Below are positions 1-11,706 of a DNA stretch of 64,000 bases, piece after piece (position 1 is the first letter of the stretch; every line of letters starts with the position of its first letter). The stretch comes from Parietaria judaica (Eukaryota > Streptophyta > Magnoliopsida > Rosales > Urticaceae), in NCBI GenBank assembly GCA_954871525.1, contig OX940868.1, positions 25,105,056 through 25,169,055 of the forward strand, read 5' to 3'. The notes beneath the pieces were generated by a model. The model saw only the letters and a list, made by a program, of their open reading frames with translations. It ran no database searches and was not told where the DNA came from. The translations under genes were made by a program, and so were the position numbers.

Positions 1-1015
1 GTCCGTTGGATCGGTTTTGAGATCTTATCTTTAAGCCGTCGGATTAGAAATTAATTAACATTATATATATGATATTAAATTCGAATAAATATTAGAATAA
101 AAGTTCGAATTAGGGTTTGATAAAACCCTAGGGTATTTGACTTTATCCCTAATTGATTTGATCCATTGGATTGGTTAAAGATTTAATTTTAACCATTGGA
201 TCTAGATAATCAATAACAAATTCGAATTTGAATATATATATATAATAAAATTCGAAAAATATATGATATGATCTTATCTTATATTATTCAATTAATTAAA
301 TCCCTGATTAATTATATCTATTGGATCTAGATGAGATTGAATCTGGATAATTGGATTGAAATAATTATTTATATTTAATTAAGAGAATTCGAATAAAGGG
401 AGGGAATATCTCCAAATCGGTTACAGCTTGAGCCTATAAAAGGGAAGCTCATTCTACACATTCAACACACCTTTCCCAGAGTAAAAATTCGAGCTCTCCC
501 TCTCTCTCTAAGGGTCTGCGAGTTTTTGCTTCTGATCTCTTTTCTGGTTCGGCTTAGGAGATATTTTTCTCCGGTAGCTTTAAAAGAACCTTCAGTTATA
601 TTTTTCTCCGGCTTAGGAGTCCTGCCAGCGAAGCCCACGCTTCGGTAGCGAGGAATCCAGGAGTCATATCCCGGAAGACCACGGGAGTTTCCCTCAGCAC
701 CGGCGGAGCCCTGCCCAATTCAGAACGCGCAGCCGGAATCGTCAACTGATGTACGGCCTTATGCATTGGGTAAATAAATGCGACCATTTACTGCTTTCTA
801 TTTGTTTCCTATTTCGACTAGATTATTAATAATGAATATGAAAATATTTAATTCGAAATATTTATCAGATCTCAGTTTTGATTGTTACCCGATATCCGTG
901 TCGTCGGTCCGATAACAGGATTTCCGCTTTAAAATGAATTTTTAAATGTTACCAGGACGGCCCGGAGGCTATTATCGGTGTAAGGAAGTCGACTTGATAC
1001 CATCGATTTCCAACA
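1..1015 (+). repeat. 5' LTR (3' portion only)
   Basis: This segment repeats 7982-8992 almost base for base, starting at window base 1. It ends in CCAACA two bases before the primer binding site. It carries the TATA box and the CT-rich leader start. One clear length difference from the 3' LTR lies near 600-620, where this copy has a few extra bases including a repeated CTCCGGCTTAGGAG. Position 1 corresponds to about base 1734 of the full LTR. Confidence 0.93.
435..442 (+). promoter_or_regulatory. TATA box of the 5' LTR promoter
   Basis: TATAAAAG followed about 25-30 bases later by an A/C-rich stretch and a CT tract, the usual form of a plant Pol II core promoter. The same motif is in the 3' LTR. 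It would drive the genomic RNA of the retrotransposon. Confidence 0.7.
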
Positions 1016-1017
1016 AT

Positions 1018-1029
1018 TGGTATCAGAGC
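1018..1029 (+). other. Primer binding site, initiator tRNA-Met
   Basis: TGGTATCAGAGC lies two bases after the 5' LTR end. It is complementary to the 3' end of plant initiator tRNA-Met, which primes minus-strand synthesis in most plant copia elements. Confidence 0.95.
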
Positions 1030-2951
1030 TACGGTTCCAGGATAAATAATTTCGAAATTTAAATTAAAGGTTTAAAAGAATTATTTGATGAATAAATTAA
1101 TAATTAAAATTGAAATTTATTTCTAGATATTTTAATTTTTAATTTAAAATTAGATTAATTTCCCGACCCAAGAAATCGGGAACGGAGAAGGTGGGGCGGG
1201 CTGCTAGGCGCAGCCCAGCCCGTGGCTAAAGGGGACCACGGGCTGCCGCTGGAGCCCCAGGGTCGAAACCCTAAATGCCACGGGCTAGGCCCGAGGCAAG
1301 GCCCACGCCAGGGGCGAGGCCCAGGGCGAAACCCTTGAGGGTTGCCCTGGCGCGCAGCGCCTGGGCCTCGCGGGCTGACCTGCGGCCCACGCTGCCTGGC
1401 AGCGGATTGGGCTAGCAGGCCCAGCGCGAGGTGGGCGCTGCCCTGGCCCTCCCGAGAGGCTGGGCGTGGCTTTTCCTAGGGACGTGGGCCCGGGCTTAGG
1501 CCCGGAGGGCCCACGTACATAATTTTAATTATGGGTCGGAATTTATTCCGACCCGGATCCTTAGGAATAATTAAATATTAATTGAAATTGAACAAATTAT
1601 GAATCAATAAAATATGGATGTTATTTATGGATAAATAACATTGACTTATTTTATATAATTCATAAAATTAAATATGGATATTATTTATTGATTAAATAAT
1701 ATTGTCTTATTTAATATTAAAATATGGATGATAATTCTTAGGAATAATATCATTGACTTATTTTAAAATTTCATAAATAATTAATTATAAGCCATAGCAT
1801 AAATTAATGATTATTCTTAGAGAATGGGAATCATTAAAATCTAATTATATATATTCATCATAGATATAATTTGTAGTAACCTATTTTCATAACCCGTAAA
1901 CATAGTGTTTATGTTTTATCATTATTAATATGTCGATTTAAGGATAGAGATGAATAGCAAAGAGTAAATGTAAAGTGCGCATTATTAATCGGAAAAATCT
2001 CAATCATACAATCTTGTCTGAGGAAGAGGGAATCAAAAGTGGGGCCGGTTCACCATCCACTTCTGGGTGACCGGTTAGGACCCCTCCCATCTACCTGGAG
2101 AAAGTATGATTGACCTATCACTACCGATGAAATAATGAACACTATAAACAATGAGGCCTTATGTATAATTACGTGCTGTAATTAATAAAGCCAAAATATA
2201 AACTTTTAATAGTCATTAAAGGAAAGTTTATAATAAGTTTTAATTAACTTATGATAAAAGTTAAAAACGTTATTTAACTAAAACAATGGCAAGTATAGAA
2301 TAAATAATAAAAGGTCTCCATTATTACTGTCACATGGTCTGCTGACCACACCGCCTCGAGTCACCCTAGAGTGACCACTCCTCTTAAGGAAATGTGTGCT
2401 TGTGGAAGGTTTGGCACCGTGAAAGTTCCAAAAGAATATGGGGACGGAGGAATCTTGGAAATGGACCGTGAGTCACCTTTGAGTGACCATTCCTTAAGGA
2501 CGACGTTTTCAAGAGGATTCCGAGAACCGAAAATAATGGGTTAAGCTTGCACGGAAGTTGGTACTTCCCGACCGTCTATGATGATAGTTAATAGTCATAA
2601 AGAACTGTGGTGGTTCTTAACATTGAATATTAATTAAGTTTATGACTAAAACTTAGTTCAACCAAACTACACAGTTGATACCGCGAGTCACCTTAGAGTG
2701 ATCATGCCTTAAGGACGGCAACGATGTGTACAGTCGGTTGAATTATCATGAAATAGTCCCAGGGTTTATTAACGTTTTCCCGAGAACATGTTTGCATCAT
2801 GTGACTATTTCGAACCAACTTAACTACCCAAAACATTCTACCTATAATAAAGTTTAATAAGTTTCTTTTTCAATGCCAGTTAAAATGTTCTCCGACAAAC
2901 AAGATATGGAAATCTCTGCAATGACTCTGATGTCTCAAAAAACAAAGCAAC
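1030..2951 (+). other. Untranslated leader of the copia element, no gag found
   Basis: About 1.9 kb separate the PBS from the first pol ATG. No open frame of gag size and no CCHC zinc knuckle was seen in any forward frame. About 1180-1530 is strikingly GC-rich with repeated GGGC/GCCC words, in contrast to the AT-rich remainder. Hairpin repeats lie at 2358-2717. In a typical copia element this interval would be a short leader followed by a gag of a few hundred codons. Here gag is missing or beyond recognition. Confidence 0.7.
2358..2717 (+). repeat. Three dispersed copies of a 33-bp hairpin repeat
   Basis: Copies at 2358-2390, 2470-2502 and 2685-2717 share the core GAGTCACC-(3-4 nt)-GAGTGA followed by a CCTTAAGGA-type palindrome. 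Each can fold as a GTCAC/GTGAC stem, and the second half is itself palindromic. A looser relative (GGTTCACC...GGGTGACC) lies near 2046-2075. The copies sit 112 and 215 bp apart in non-coding leader RNA. Confidence 0.75.
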
Positions 2952-4142
2952 ATGATCAATGTCACCGAATCCCTGAGCAGACTGGCTATTAGTGGATCTT
3001 CAGAGAAACACAAAATAGCAGAGCAGATTGCTCTGAATTCAATGAATAAGAGGAAAAGAATGTACACATACCAGGAAGATGACTTCCAGAATGGTAATGC
3101 TGATCAGTCAACGTTAACATCATGTTTCGTTGATAACTCATCATTCAACTGGATATTAGATTCAGGAGCTAATGATCATGCATGTAATTCTCTTCAGTCT
3201 CTTGACTCATTAGAAGAAATTCATGAAGGACCAGCTTTAAAAGTAGGGAACGGAGAGTTCTTACAGGCTAAAGCTGTGGGGAATCTAAGGCTGACATTTG
3301 GTAACAAATTTCTATTTGTTAATAATGTGTTCTATTATCCAAATGTCTGTAGAAATATACTCTCAGCTTTTCTGTTGTACAAACAAGGATACACCTTAAA
3401 CTTTCGAGGGTCCCATTGGATCATCACAAAGGATGGTGTATATATTTGTACTGCAAAAGCAGAAAATGGATTGTATATTCTGAGACCGGATTATGGAAGT
3501 TGTTTGAGTGCTGAAATGTTTAAATTGGCAATGCCAAAGTCAATTAAGAAACCAAAAATTGATAATGATATGCAAACCTATAAGTGGCACTTAAGATTGG
3601 GTCATATTAATCTAGACAGGATAAACAGGCTGGTTAAGGAAGGGCCCCTTAAAGAACTTACAATCGGTTCTTTGCCTGTTTGTGAATCCTGTATAGAAGG
3701 TAAAATGACTAAGAGACCCTTTTCGGCAAAGGGTGAAAGAGCCACTAAACCATTAGAACTCGTCCACACTGATGTATGTGGTCCCATGAACATACAGGCA
3801 AGAGGTGGAATTGAATATTTTGTCACCTTCATTGATGACTATTCGAGATATGGTTATGTTTACCTCATGGCAAAGAAATATGAAACTTTGGGTAAGTTCA
3901 AGGAATTTCTAGCTGAGGCTGAAAAACAACTAGGACTATCATTAAAATCTCTTCGATCTGATCGAGGAGGAGAATACCTTGATCATGAATTCTGTGATCT
4001 CTTGATCGAGAAAGGTATAACATCTCAATTGACAGCTCCCGGCACACCAGAGCAAAATGGTGTAGCAGAAAGGAGAAACAGGACCTTACTAGAAATGGTA
4101 AGGTCAATGCTAAGCTACTCATCACTTCCTAATTCATTCTAG
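2952..4142 (+). pseudogene. pol: Copia pol, first part: protease and integrase, ended by in-frame stop
   Basis: The 396-residue open frame starts with about 65 residues of no recognised family. It continues with an aspartic protease motif (WILDSGA, near residue 70) and then the GAG-pre-integrase HHCC zinc region (HLRLGH and CESCIEGK, near 210-255). The integrase core follows (HTDVCGP, FIDDYSRYGYVY, SDRGGEYL, and TPEQNGVAERRNRT with the catalytic Glu). TAG at 4140-4142 stops the frame inside the integrase, and the same frame continues at once downstream with matching sequence, so this is a point nonsense change and not a frameshift. Gag should precede the protease but is absent. The start codon is simply the first ATG of the frame, and the true polyprotein may have begun further upstream. 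Confidence 0.93.
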
Positions 4143-6293
4143 GGATATGCTTTGTTGACGGCCACCAACATTCTAAATGTTGTACCGTCAAAGTCTGTTT
4201 CAAGAACACCCCAAGAATTATGGAATGGCAGAATACCAAATCTGCGCCATTACAGAATATGGGGATGTCCAGCTCATGTAAGGACTGGAAACAGAAACAA
4301 GTTGGAATCACGAACAGAAGTATGTCTGTTTGTGGGATATTCCAAAGAGACAAAAGGAGGTTTATTTTATAGTCCACAAAGCAAGAAAGTATTTGTTTCT
4401 ACAAATGCAACCTTTCTAGAAGAGGACTATATGATAAACTTCAAACCTCGAAGCAAAGTTGTGCTTGAGGAAGTGTCAGGTGACAAAGTCACTATGCCTC
4501 CAACTATGACTGTTGTAGAGGATCATGCAGAAACCACGGTCCCAAATCAGAACCAAATGGTGCCTAGACGTAGTGGGAGGTTCAAAAGACCAGTTGAACG
4601 CTACGAGCATTCCCAATTGGAATTTCACCTAGCTGTTACAAACACTAGTGTTGAAGATCCGACAAGCTTCAAGGAAGCTATGATGGATCCTGATAAGGGA
4701 GAATGGCAGGAAGCCATGAACCAAGAAATAGAATCAATGGATTCTAATGAAGTCTGGGAACTTGTAGACCTACCTGATGGTTTCAAAACCATAGGGAATA
4801 AATGGGTATACAAGAGAAAGAGAGGAGTGGACGGGAAGGTTGAAACCTTCAAGGCTAGACTAGTGGCAAATGGTTTTACCCAGAGGGAAGGTATTGATTT
4901 CGATGAGACCTTCGCTCCAGTCGCTAAGTATAAGTCCATCCGGATTCTCATGGCCATAGCCTGTAGTCTCAATTACGAGATATGGCAGATGGACGTCAAA
5001 ACCGCATTCCTGAACGGGTACATTGACGAGAACATCTATATGGACCAACCAGAAGGGTTCATGCAACAGGGTCAAGAAGGGAAAGTTTGCAGATTACTCA
5101 AGTCCATTTATGGATTGAAGCAAGCTTCCAGATCCTGGAATCTAAGGTTTGATGAGACCATCAAGACCTATGGGTTCATTCAGAATGAAACTGAAGCCTG
5201 CATTTATAAACTCAACGATGAGTCCGTGGAAATTTTTCTTGTTCTATACGTCGATGATATTCTTCTCATTGGAAACAGTGTGAAAAGATTATCAGACGTG
5301 AAAGCGTGGCTATCTACACAATTCCAAATGAAGGATATGGGAGAACCCAGTTATGTTATTGGGATCCGTATTTTTAGTGATCGCAATAACAGGCTTCTAG
5401 CCTTGTCACAAGCAGCTTACATCGATAAGGTGCTTGAACGTTTTGCAATGACAAACTCCAAGGGTGGTAACTTACCAACCAGGCATGGAGTGTTCCTTAG
5501 TAGGAACCAGTGTCCAACTTCTCCGGAAGAGCAAGACGAGATGAGGCGGGTACCCTATGCTTCAGCAGTAGGAAGTCTGATGTACGCTATGCAGTGTACA
5601 AGACCAGACATCTGTTACGCTGTGGGAATGGTTAGTGGATACCAATCCAACCCTGGTATGCCTCACTGGATTGCAGTAAAAAATATTCTCAAGTATCTTC
5701 GGAGAACGAAAAACTATATGTTAGTGTTTTCAGGAACAGAACTGAATCCACTAGGGTACACTGACTCTGATTTTATGTCTGACAAAGACGCGAGAAAATC
5801 AACTTCGGGAGCAGTGTACACCCTTGCTAATGGAGCGATATTCTGGAGAAGCGTAAAGCAATCCTGTATCGCAGATTCCACTGTGGAAGCTGAATATGTG
5901 GCTGCATGTGAAGCAGCCAAAGAATCAGTTTGGCTAAAGAATTTCTACTTGGAACTGGGCGTAGTCCCAGATGTAGATGGACCACAAACTCTATACTGTG
6001 ATAACAGTGGAGCTGTGGCCAATTCGAAAGAGCCCCGAGACCATAACAAAGCAAAACATATAGAGAGGAAATACCATCTCATTAGAGAGATAGTACGTCG
6101 AGGGGACGTACGGGTTGTGAAAATAGCATCGGAGGACAATCTGGCTGATCCATTTACCAAGACGTTGCCAGAGAAAATATTCAGGAGGCATCTGGATAAT
6201 ATGGGCGTGAAAGACATGAGTCATCTTCTTTATGTACAAGTGGGAGATTGTTGGACATGTGTGTCCTTAAACAAGATATTTAACCATTTGTAA
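4143..6293 (+). pseudogene. pol: Copia pol, second part: integrase C-terminus, reverse transcriptase, RNase H
   Basis: This part is in the same frame as the upstream pol and separated from it only by the stop at 4140-4142; the first ATG is at 4152. It shows the integrase C-terminal region (FVGYSKETKG). It also has the copia RT core: KWVYKRKRGVDG, KARLVANGFTQREGIDF, MDVKTAFLNG, IYGLKQASRSWN and the catalytic YVDDILLIG. RNase H follows with GYTDSDF, STSGAVYTL and STVEAEYVAACEA. All catalytic signatures are present and no frameshift was found. The last 15 codons run past the polypurine tract into the 3' LTR and end at TAA, a common arrangement in plant copia elements. If the upstream stop is read as such, nothing translates this part efficiently. 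Confidence 0.95.
6238..6248 (+). other. Polypurine tract
   Basis: AAGTGGGAGAT directly precedes the TGTTGG start of the 3' LTR. This is the standard plant copia plus-strand priming site, and it fixes the LTR boundary at 6249. Confidence 0.92.
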
Positions 6294-8992
6294 AAGATTA
6301 TGACAAGTCGTTGAATAAAGATGGTACTTATTATGTTAATCTTATTATAGTTTCTGTAGAGTAAAATAGAATGTTTGATTCCATAGTTCATAAAGGATGC
6401 AATTATGTTATTATTATCACAAAGGAGTCATGTGAGGGAGAATTAATAAACATAATAAATGAACTTAAAATGTCCGTGACCTGATTAACTGGGTGGGAGC
6501 CCATTAATCGGTAAGGTCATTAATGTGACTGAAGTGACAATCCCATTCTGGATTTTGTGTGTGTCTACACTCACTAGAAGTGCATTAAGTATGAAGTGTC
6601 TTCATACTGGACTGGACCTGACTTAAACTCAAGAAAGTTGTCATATAAGACCGTCACTGACAACTTGTAGTTGAGTCGCAAAATGATGATCAAATGGATA
6701 TTAGTTCTAAGTCCTGAGTGGTCATGAGTCTAAACTACTGGCTTGATTGTTCTTTGATTTAACCGTTAAAGAACACAAGATATTACCGCTGTTCCCAACA
6801 CTATTATTTTGGGAACATGATAGTCAGTAGTGAAGGATTGCTTGATCATAGATATGGGCATCACACAGCTCTCTTCAGAGTCATGATGATTCCCTTGATT
6901 GTCAGTGGTGAGAAGTGAGAGGTACCCGTGCGCAACTTATGAATCGAAACCATAAGTGGGTTGCTCATAATATTACTGGCTGAGTCAAGGATGAAAATGC
7001 ATTGAGGGGCATTACGGTATAAAACGCCTGCTCATGTGTGAGTCATCAAGTGAAAGGACAATAATCGGTATTTGATTGAATCTAATGGACACCCTGCTGT
7101 ATATAAGGGAATAATATATACCGTATCACTAAAGAGTGCAGCCTCGGGTCTATAGTGGAATCACTTTGAGGTTTGACGAACAACTAGCAGTTCGTTGGAG
7201 CTTAAGTGATACGGGTCCATGGTCCCCAGGATAGCTCCGTAACGGATGATGCGTACGTGATTAAAATGCATTCTGGATAATGTTTAATCATTTGGCTCGA
7301 CTTATAAAACTGACAAGTCTGTGACAGACGTCAGATAGTTTTATCGATAGCGTGGCAAAAGTATCATATTTTGGTACACGAAAGTAACTGATAAAAAGAA
7401 AGTTAGAATTTAGATTTTAGAACAGCACCATATTGTTCTAAATTAAATTCTAAGCAACTTTGCCTTTTGAACCAAGTCATTCTGACTTACGGTTTGTGAT
7501 TTATGGATTTTCTAAGTTTATGACTTAGTTCGATAAACTTTGAAATTAAATCACATGTCACGAATTTAAATGATGGTGTAGCACCATGACATTTAATGTG
7601 TGATAAAGAGATCAGGATTTATTAATATAATTTGATTATTTGATTATTAATATCTTATTAATAATTAACAATTAAAGGATTTATATTAATAAATAAATAA
7701 TATATATTCATATATTATTTAATGTGTAATTCGAATTAGGGCTTGAGTATAACAAACCCTAGAAAAATTCGAATAACCAATCTTGAGAGATTTTATTTTT
7801 GCGGCATAAATACCAAAGGTTTGGTATAATGGCAAAAACCTTGAAATCAATTTAATCCATTGGATCGGTCATGATTGAGTATCAACCGTTGGATTGAGAT
7901 AATTGATTCAAACCCTAAAGTAATTCGAAATTGAAACTTGGTGACCAAGTTTAGGTATTTCGAATTAGCTTAATTAATTCTGTCCGTTGGATCGGTTTTG
8001 AGATCTTATCTTTAAGCCGTCGGATTAGAAATTAATTAACATTATATATATGATATTAAATTCGAATAAATATTAGGATAAAAGTTCGAATTAGGGTTTG
8101 ATAAAACCCTAGGGTATTTGACTTTATCCCTAATTGATTTGATCCATTGGATTGGTTAAAGATTTAATTTTAACCATTGGATCTAGATAATCAATAACAA
8201 ATTCGAATTTGAATATATATATATATAATAAAATTCAAAAAATATATGATATGATCTTATCTTATATTATTCAATTAATTAAATCCTTGATTAATTATAT
8301 CCATTGGATCTAGATGAGATTGAATCTGGATAATTGGATTGAAATAATTATTTATATTTAATTAAGAGAATTCGAATAAAGGGAGGGAATATCTCCAAAT
8401 CGGTTACAGCTTGAGCCTATAAAAGGGAAGCTCATTCTACACATTCAACACACCTTTCCCAGAGTAAAAATTCGAGCTCTCCCTCTCTCTCTAAGGGTCT
8501 GCGAGTTTTTGCTTCTGATCTCTTTTCTGGTTCGGCTTAGGAGATATTTTTCTCCGGTAGCTTTAAAAGAACCTTCAGTTATATTTTGCGACGGAGTCCT
8601 GCCAGCGAAGCCCACGCTTCGGTAGCGAGGAATCCAGGAGTCATATCCCGAAAGATCACGGGAGTTTCCCTCAGCACCGGCGGAGCCCTGCCCAATTCAG
8701 AACGCGCAGCCGGAATCGTCAACTGAGGTACGGCCTTATGCATTGGGTAAATAAATGCGACCATTTACTGCTTTCTATTTGTTTCCTATTTCGACTAGAT
8801 TATTAATAATGAATATGAAAATATTTAATTCGAAATATTTATCAGATCTCAGTTTTGATTGTTACCCGATATCCGTGTCGTCGGTCCGATAACAGGATTT
8901 CCGCTTTAAAATGAATTTTTAAATGTTACCGGGACGGCCCGGAGGCTATTATCGGTGTAAGGAAGTCGACTTGATACCATCGATTTCCAACA
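6249..8992 (+). repeat. 3' LTR, complete, 2744 bp
   Basis: The LTR starts TGTTGG right after the polypurine tract and ends CCAACA. Its last 1.01 kb matches window bases 1-1015. A length of 2.7 kb is long for a copia LTR; most are a few hundred bases to about 2 kb. The R/U5 promoter part holds TATAAAAG at 8418-8425. No coding potential of note was seen in its first 1.7 kb. Confidence 0.92.
8418..8425 (+). promoter_or_regulatory. TATA box of the 3' LTR promoter
   Basis: TATAAAAG in the same context as in the 5' LTR. From this position it could start transcripts reading out into 9-10 kb. Confidence 0.6.
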
Positions 8993-9180
8993 TAATTGTC
9001 TTCCAAATATACGGACATCTGCGATTTAGGGTAATATCAAAAAATACAAAGAAAATAATTTTAAATGTAATAAATTTTATTACTAATAAATTAGGATTTT
9101 CAAATTAAACAAAACAATATAAAAGAGTATTATTTTTTCCAAAATAATTAGGAGAATTAAAACTTAAATTCTGATATATT

Positions 9181-9852
9181 AGAGCACGGCAAATCGGAGT
9201 ACACCAAAATCGTGCGCTACGAGTCGGAGTACAGCGAGGCCGTTTACGACGACAAAGTGTACACTTAGGCCGTGTATGAAGACAAGTGTACACCGAGGCC
9301 GTATAGGACAAGGTTGTGTATGGCAAAGAATATCACGAGAAGACCGAGTATAACGAGGACAAAATGAGGGTGGCGCAAATATGTCACTCATAGTTCACAA
9401 GCCGTGTTTGGTGACAACGAAGAAGGTAGATTATGTTTGGGTGCTAGATTTTGTTTGGGTTCCGAGTAAGGCTACTTAGACGGATGCACCGAGCAGGCTA
9501 AGCAAGTCCCAACCGAATACATTCTCATCGCTCGGTTCGAGAAAGAGAGTGAAATAACCTGAGGTGATTTTTGTGTTGGTCTTGGACAAGCAACCCAAGA
9601 TACGTCAAGCCCCCTCAACAGGCCACCTAACTTGATCACCGAAACGATCTAATAAATTTCAGGATGAATTTTCTCAACTTCGGGCGAGTGATGCCAAGCA
9701 AATAAGGAAGAAAATGACTTCGATACACGTTTATTTTCAGCCGCTATTTGCGAATATTTTCAGCTCTATGTAGATTATCTGCTCACTTTAATTTTAAATA
9801 TTTGCTTCCTGTTTGTATGGATTAGTATCGTTTTCGACTTTTATCTCTTTTA
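9181..9852 (+). mobile_element. Decayed fragment of a Tyr/Glu/Asp-rich LTR element
   Basis: 9181-9390 resembles the inner coding part of the miniature LTR element at 57376-59149, in the opposite orientation. Both contain GAGCACGG..., GAGGCCGTNTACGAC and repeated TACGANGA codons, reading as (Y)xExE/YDD repeats, here with stops. 9664-9694 matches that element's polypurine end: GATGAATTTTCTCAAC, then CTTCGGGCGAG, then TGATG. The sequence after TGATGCC would be the start of its 3' LTR, but it does not match the 57-59 kb LTRs, so this is a different subfamily. The fragment is cut at 9852 by the PIF transposon. Sequence after 13518 may be the rest of the LTR. Confidence 0.6.
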
Positions 9853-10289
9853 GACCATCTCCAACCGACAACTCTATATCTTACTCTATTTTCTACTCTA
9901 TTTTTCAGTAAACAGTAATTCCTCTCCAACCGAACTCTATTTTTCACTCTATTTTTCACTCTACTTGTCATCCCTTTATCTCTTATTTATACATATACCC
10001 CTTATACTCTTTTTTTATTACTAATTAGATGACTTAAAAACTATGATAATGAATAAAATATCACTCTATAAATTAATTAAAAATATCAATACACATTAAG
10101 TAAAATAAAAATATTATCAATAAAAATTACAACACACAAAATAAAATACAACATAACACAATTAACATAAAATAAAATAAATTACTACACAACACAATAC
10201 AATACAACTCAATTAAAATAAAGTAAAACAAAGTACAACACAAAAAAAAGTAACATAAATAATTATGCATCGGAATTAGAATACTCTTC

Positions 10290-11577
10290 CTACAAGTGCT
10301 CAATCAGTGCATTCCGAAGTGCGATGTGTGCATCTTTATCTCTTATTTGTCTATAACGAGTAACGAATTGCTCAAATTGTGTGCCACCGTCCACCACCAT
10401 TTCAACATCCGCCGGTGGTGTTTCTCTCGCAACTTCTATTGGAGCACTAAGATCTCGTTCATCCTCAATTATCATATTATGCATAATTATGCATGCAGTC
10501 ATTATATCTTGTAGGACGTCTTTACTCCAAAATCTTGTCGGTCCCGCAACAATTTCAAATCGTTGTTGGAGAACCCCGAAGGCACGTTCTACGTCTTTTC
10601 TACATGCTTCTTGCTTCATTGCAAAATATTTATTTTTTTGCCCACGCGGCTCTCGAATAGTTTGCACAACCGTTGCCCATTTTGGATATATACTATCAGC
10701 CAAATAGTAACCCATATTATACTCTATTCCTTGTATGACATAATGAGCGGGAGGAGCGATACCTTGAGTGAGATTGGAAAATAGATGGGAAGACTCTAGC
10801 ACATTAATATCATTGTTGCTCCCTGGCATGCCAAAATAAGCATGCCATATCCAAAGATCATAATCTGCTACAGCTTCAAGTATAATAGTAGGCTTTCCAC
10901 TACGACCTGTGTATTGTCCAGCCCATCCAGTAGGACAATTTTTCCACTTCCAATGCATACAATCTAAACTTCCTAACATTCCTGGAAAACCACGTTCTTG
11001 CCCAATATGCAGAAGTCTAGCAATACATTAGGTGTTGGTGATCTTAAATATTGCTCAGAAAATACCTCAATGATAGCTCGACAAAATTTCTTCATGCTTT
11101 CAATTGCCGTTGACTCTCCTATTTTTACGTACTCGTCTGTGGCATCTGCCGGAACACCATACGCCAACATCCGAAAGGCAGCTGTTATCTTCTGAAGTGG
11201 TGACAAACCAAGTTTGCCGGCGCGATCCACCCGTTGCTCAAAGTAGTTGTCATGAGATTGAACAGCATCCTTAATGCGGAGGAATAATGAGCGAGACATC
11301 CGATATCTCCGACGGAACATGGTTTCATTATACAATTGAATTTCTGAAAAGTAATCGTTGAATAATCGACGGTCTGCACTCACTCGATCACGGTTGATAA
11401 AGCACGTCCTGGAACTGAGCCTCCAACGTGTGTTTGGTTGTAATGACTTTGGACAAGCTCTTGGATCAAGATATTGTTGTTGATGATAGCACGCGTTATG
11501 GCATCTTCCTCTTCATCTAAACTGATAAGGAAATCGTCATCGGAGGTTGAGGATGATGAAGAAGAATTAGTATTCAT
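10290..11577 (-). pseudogene. PIF/Harbinger transposase (DDE_Tnp_4), frameshifted
   Basis: Three consecutive minus-strand frames together cover a whole PIF transposase. 11380-11577 is the acidic, Ser-rich N-terminus. 10973-11383 is the helix-turn-helix part, including FRMLAYG and DEYVKIGEST. 10290-10979 is the catalytic domain. The DDE triad can be seen: first Asp in GSLDCMHW, second Asp in MPGSNNDINVL, Glu in DVERAFGVLQ. The frame changes once near 11385-11400 and once near 10980-11040, and each time homologous sequence goes on in the next frame. These are therefore disabling indels. Introns were considered, but no splice-like signals were noticed at the joins. Only two indels in about 1.3 kb suggest moderate age. 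Confidence 0.9.
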
Positions 11578-11706
11578 TTTGAGAGATAAAATTGGAGAAT
11601 GTGTATTTGATTATAATATGATGGGAGTGTGTATCAATTTGGATGATAACATTGATATTATATAGGGATAGAGAGAATATTGTAAGTGATAGTGATAAGG
11701 AAAAAG

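Larger units (their letters stand above)
1..8992 (+). mobile_element. Ty1/copia LTR retrotransposon, 5' end cut by window
   Basis: Two copies of one long terminal repeat flank a primer binding site, a protease-integrase-RT-RNase H coding region and a polypurine tract. That domain order (integrase before RT) is diagnostic of Ty1/copia. The complete 3' LTR begins TGTTGG and ends CCAACA, a 6-bp terminal inverted repeat. The 5' LTR is present only from an internal point, so about 1.73 kb of it lies left of the window, and the target-site duplication cannot be checked. By eye the overlapping LTR parts differ at roughly ten substitutions plus two small indels over about 1 kb, so the insertion is recent. 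No gag domain was recognised, and pol carries one in-frame stop, so this copy is unlikely to move on its own. Confidence 0.95.
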
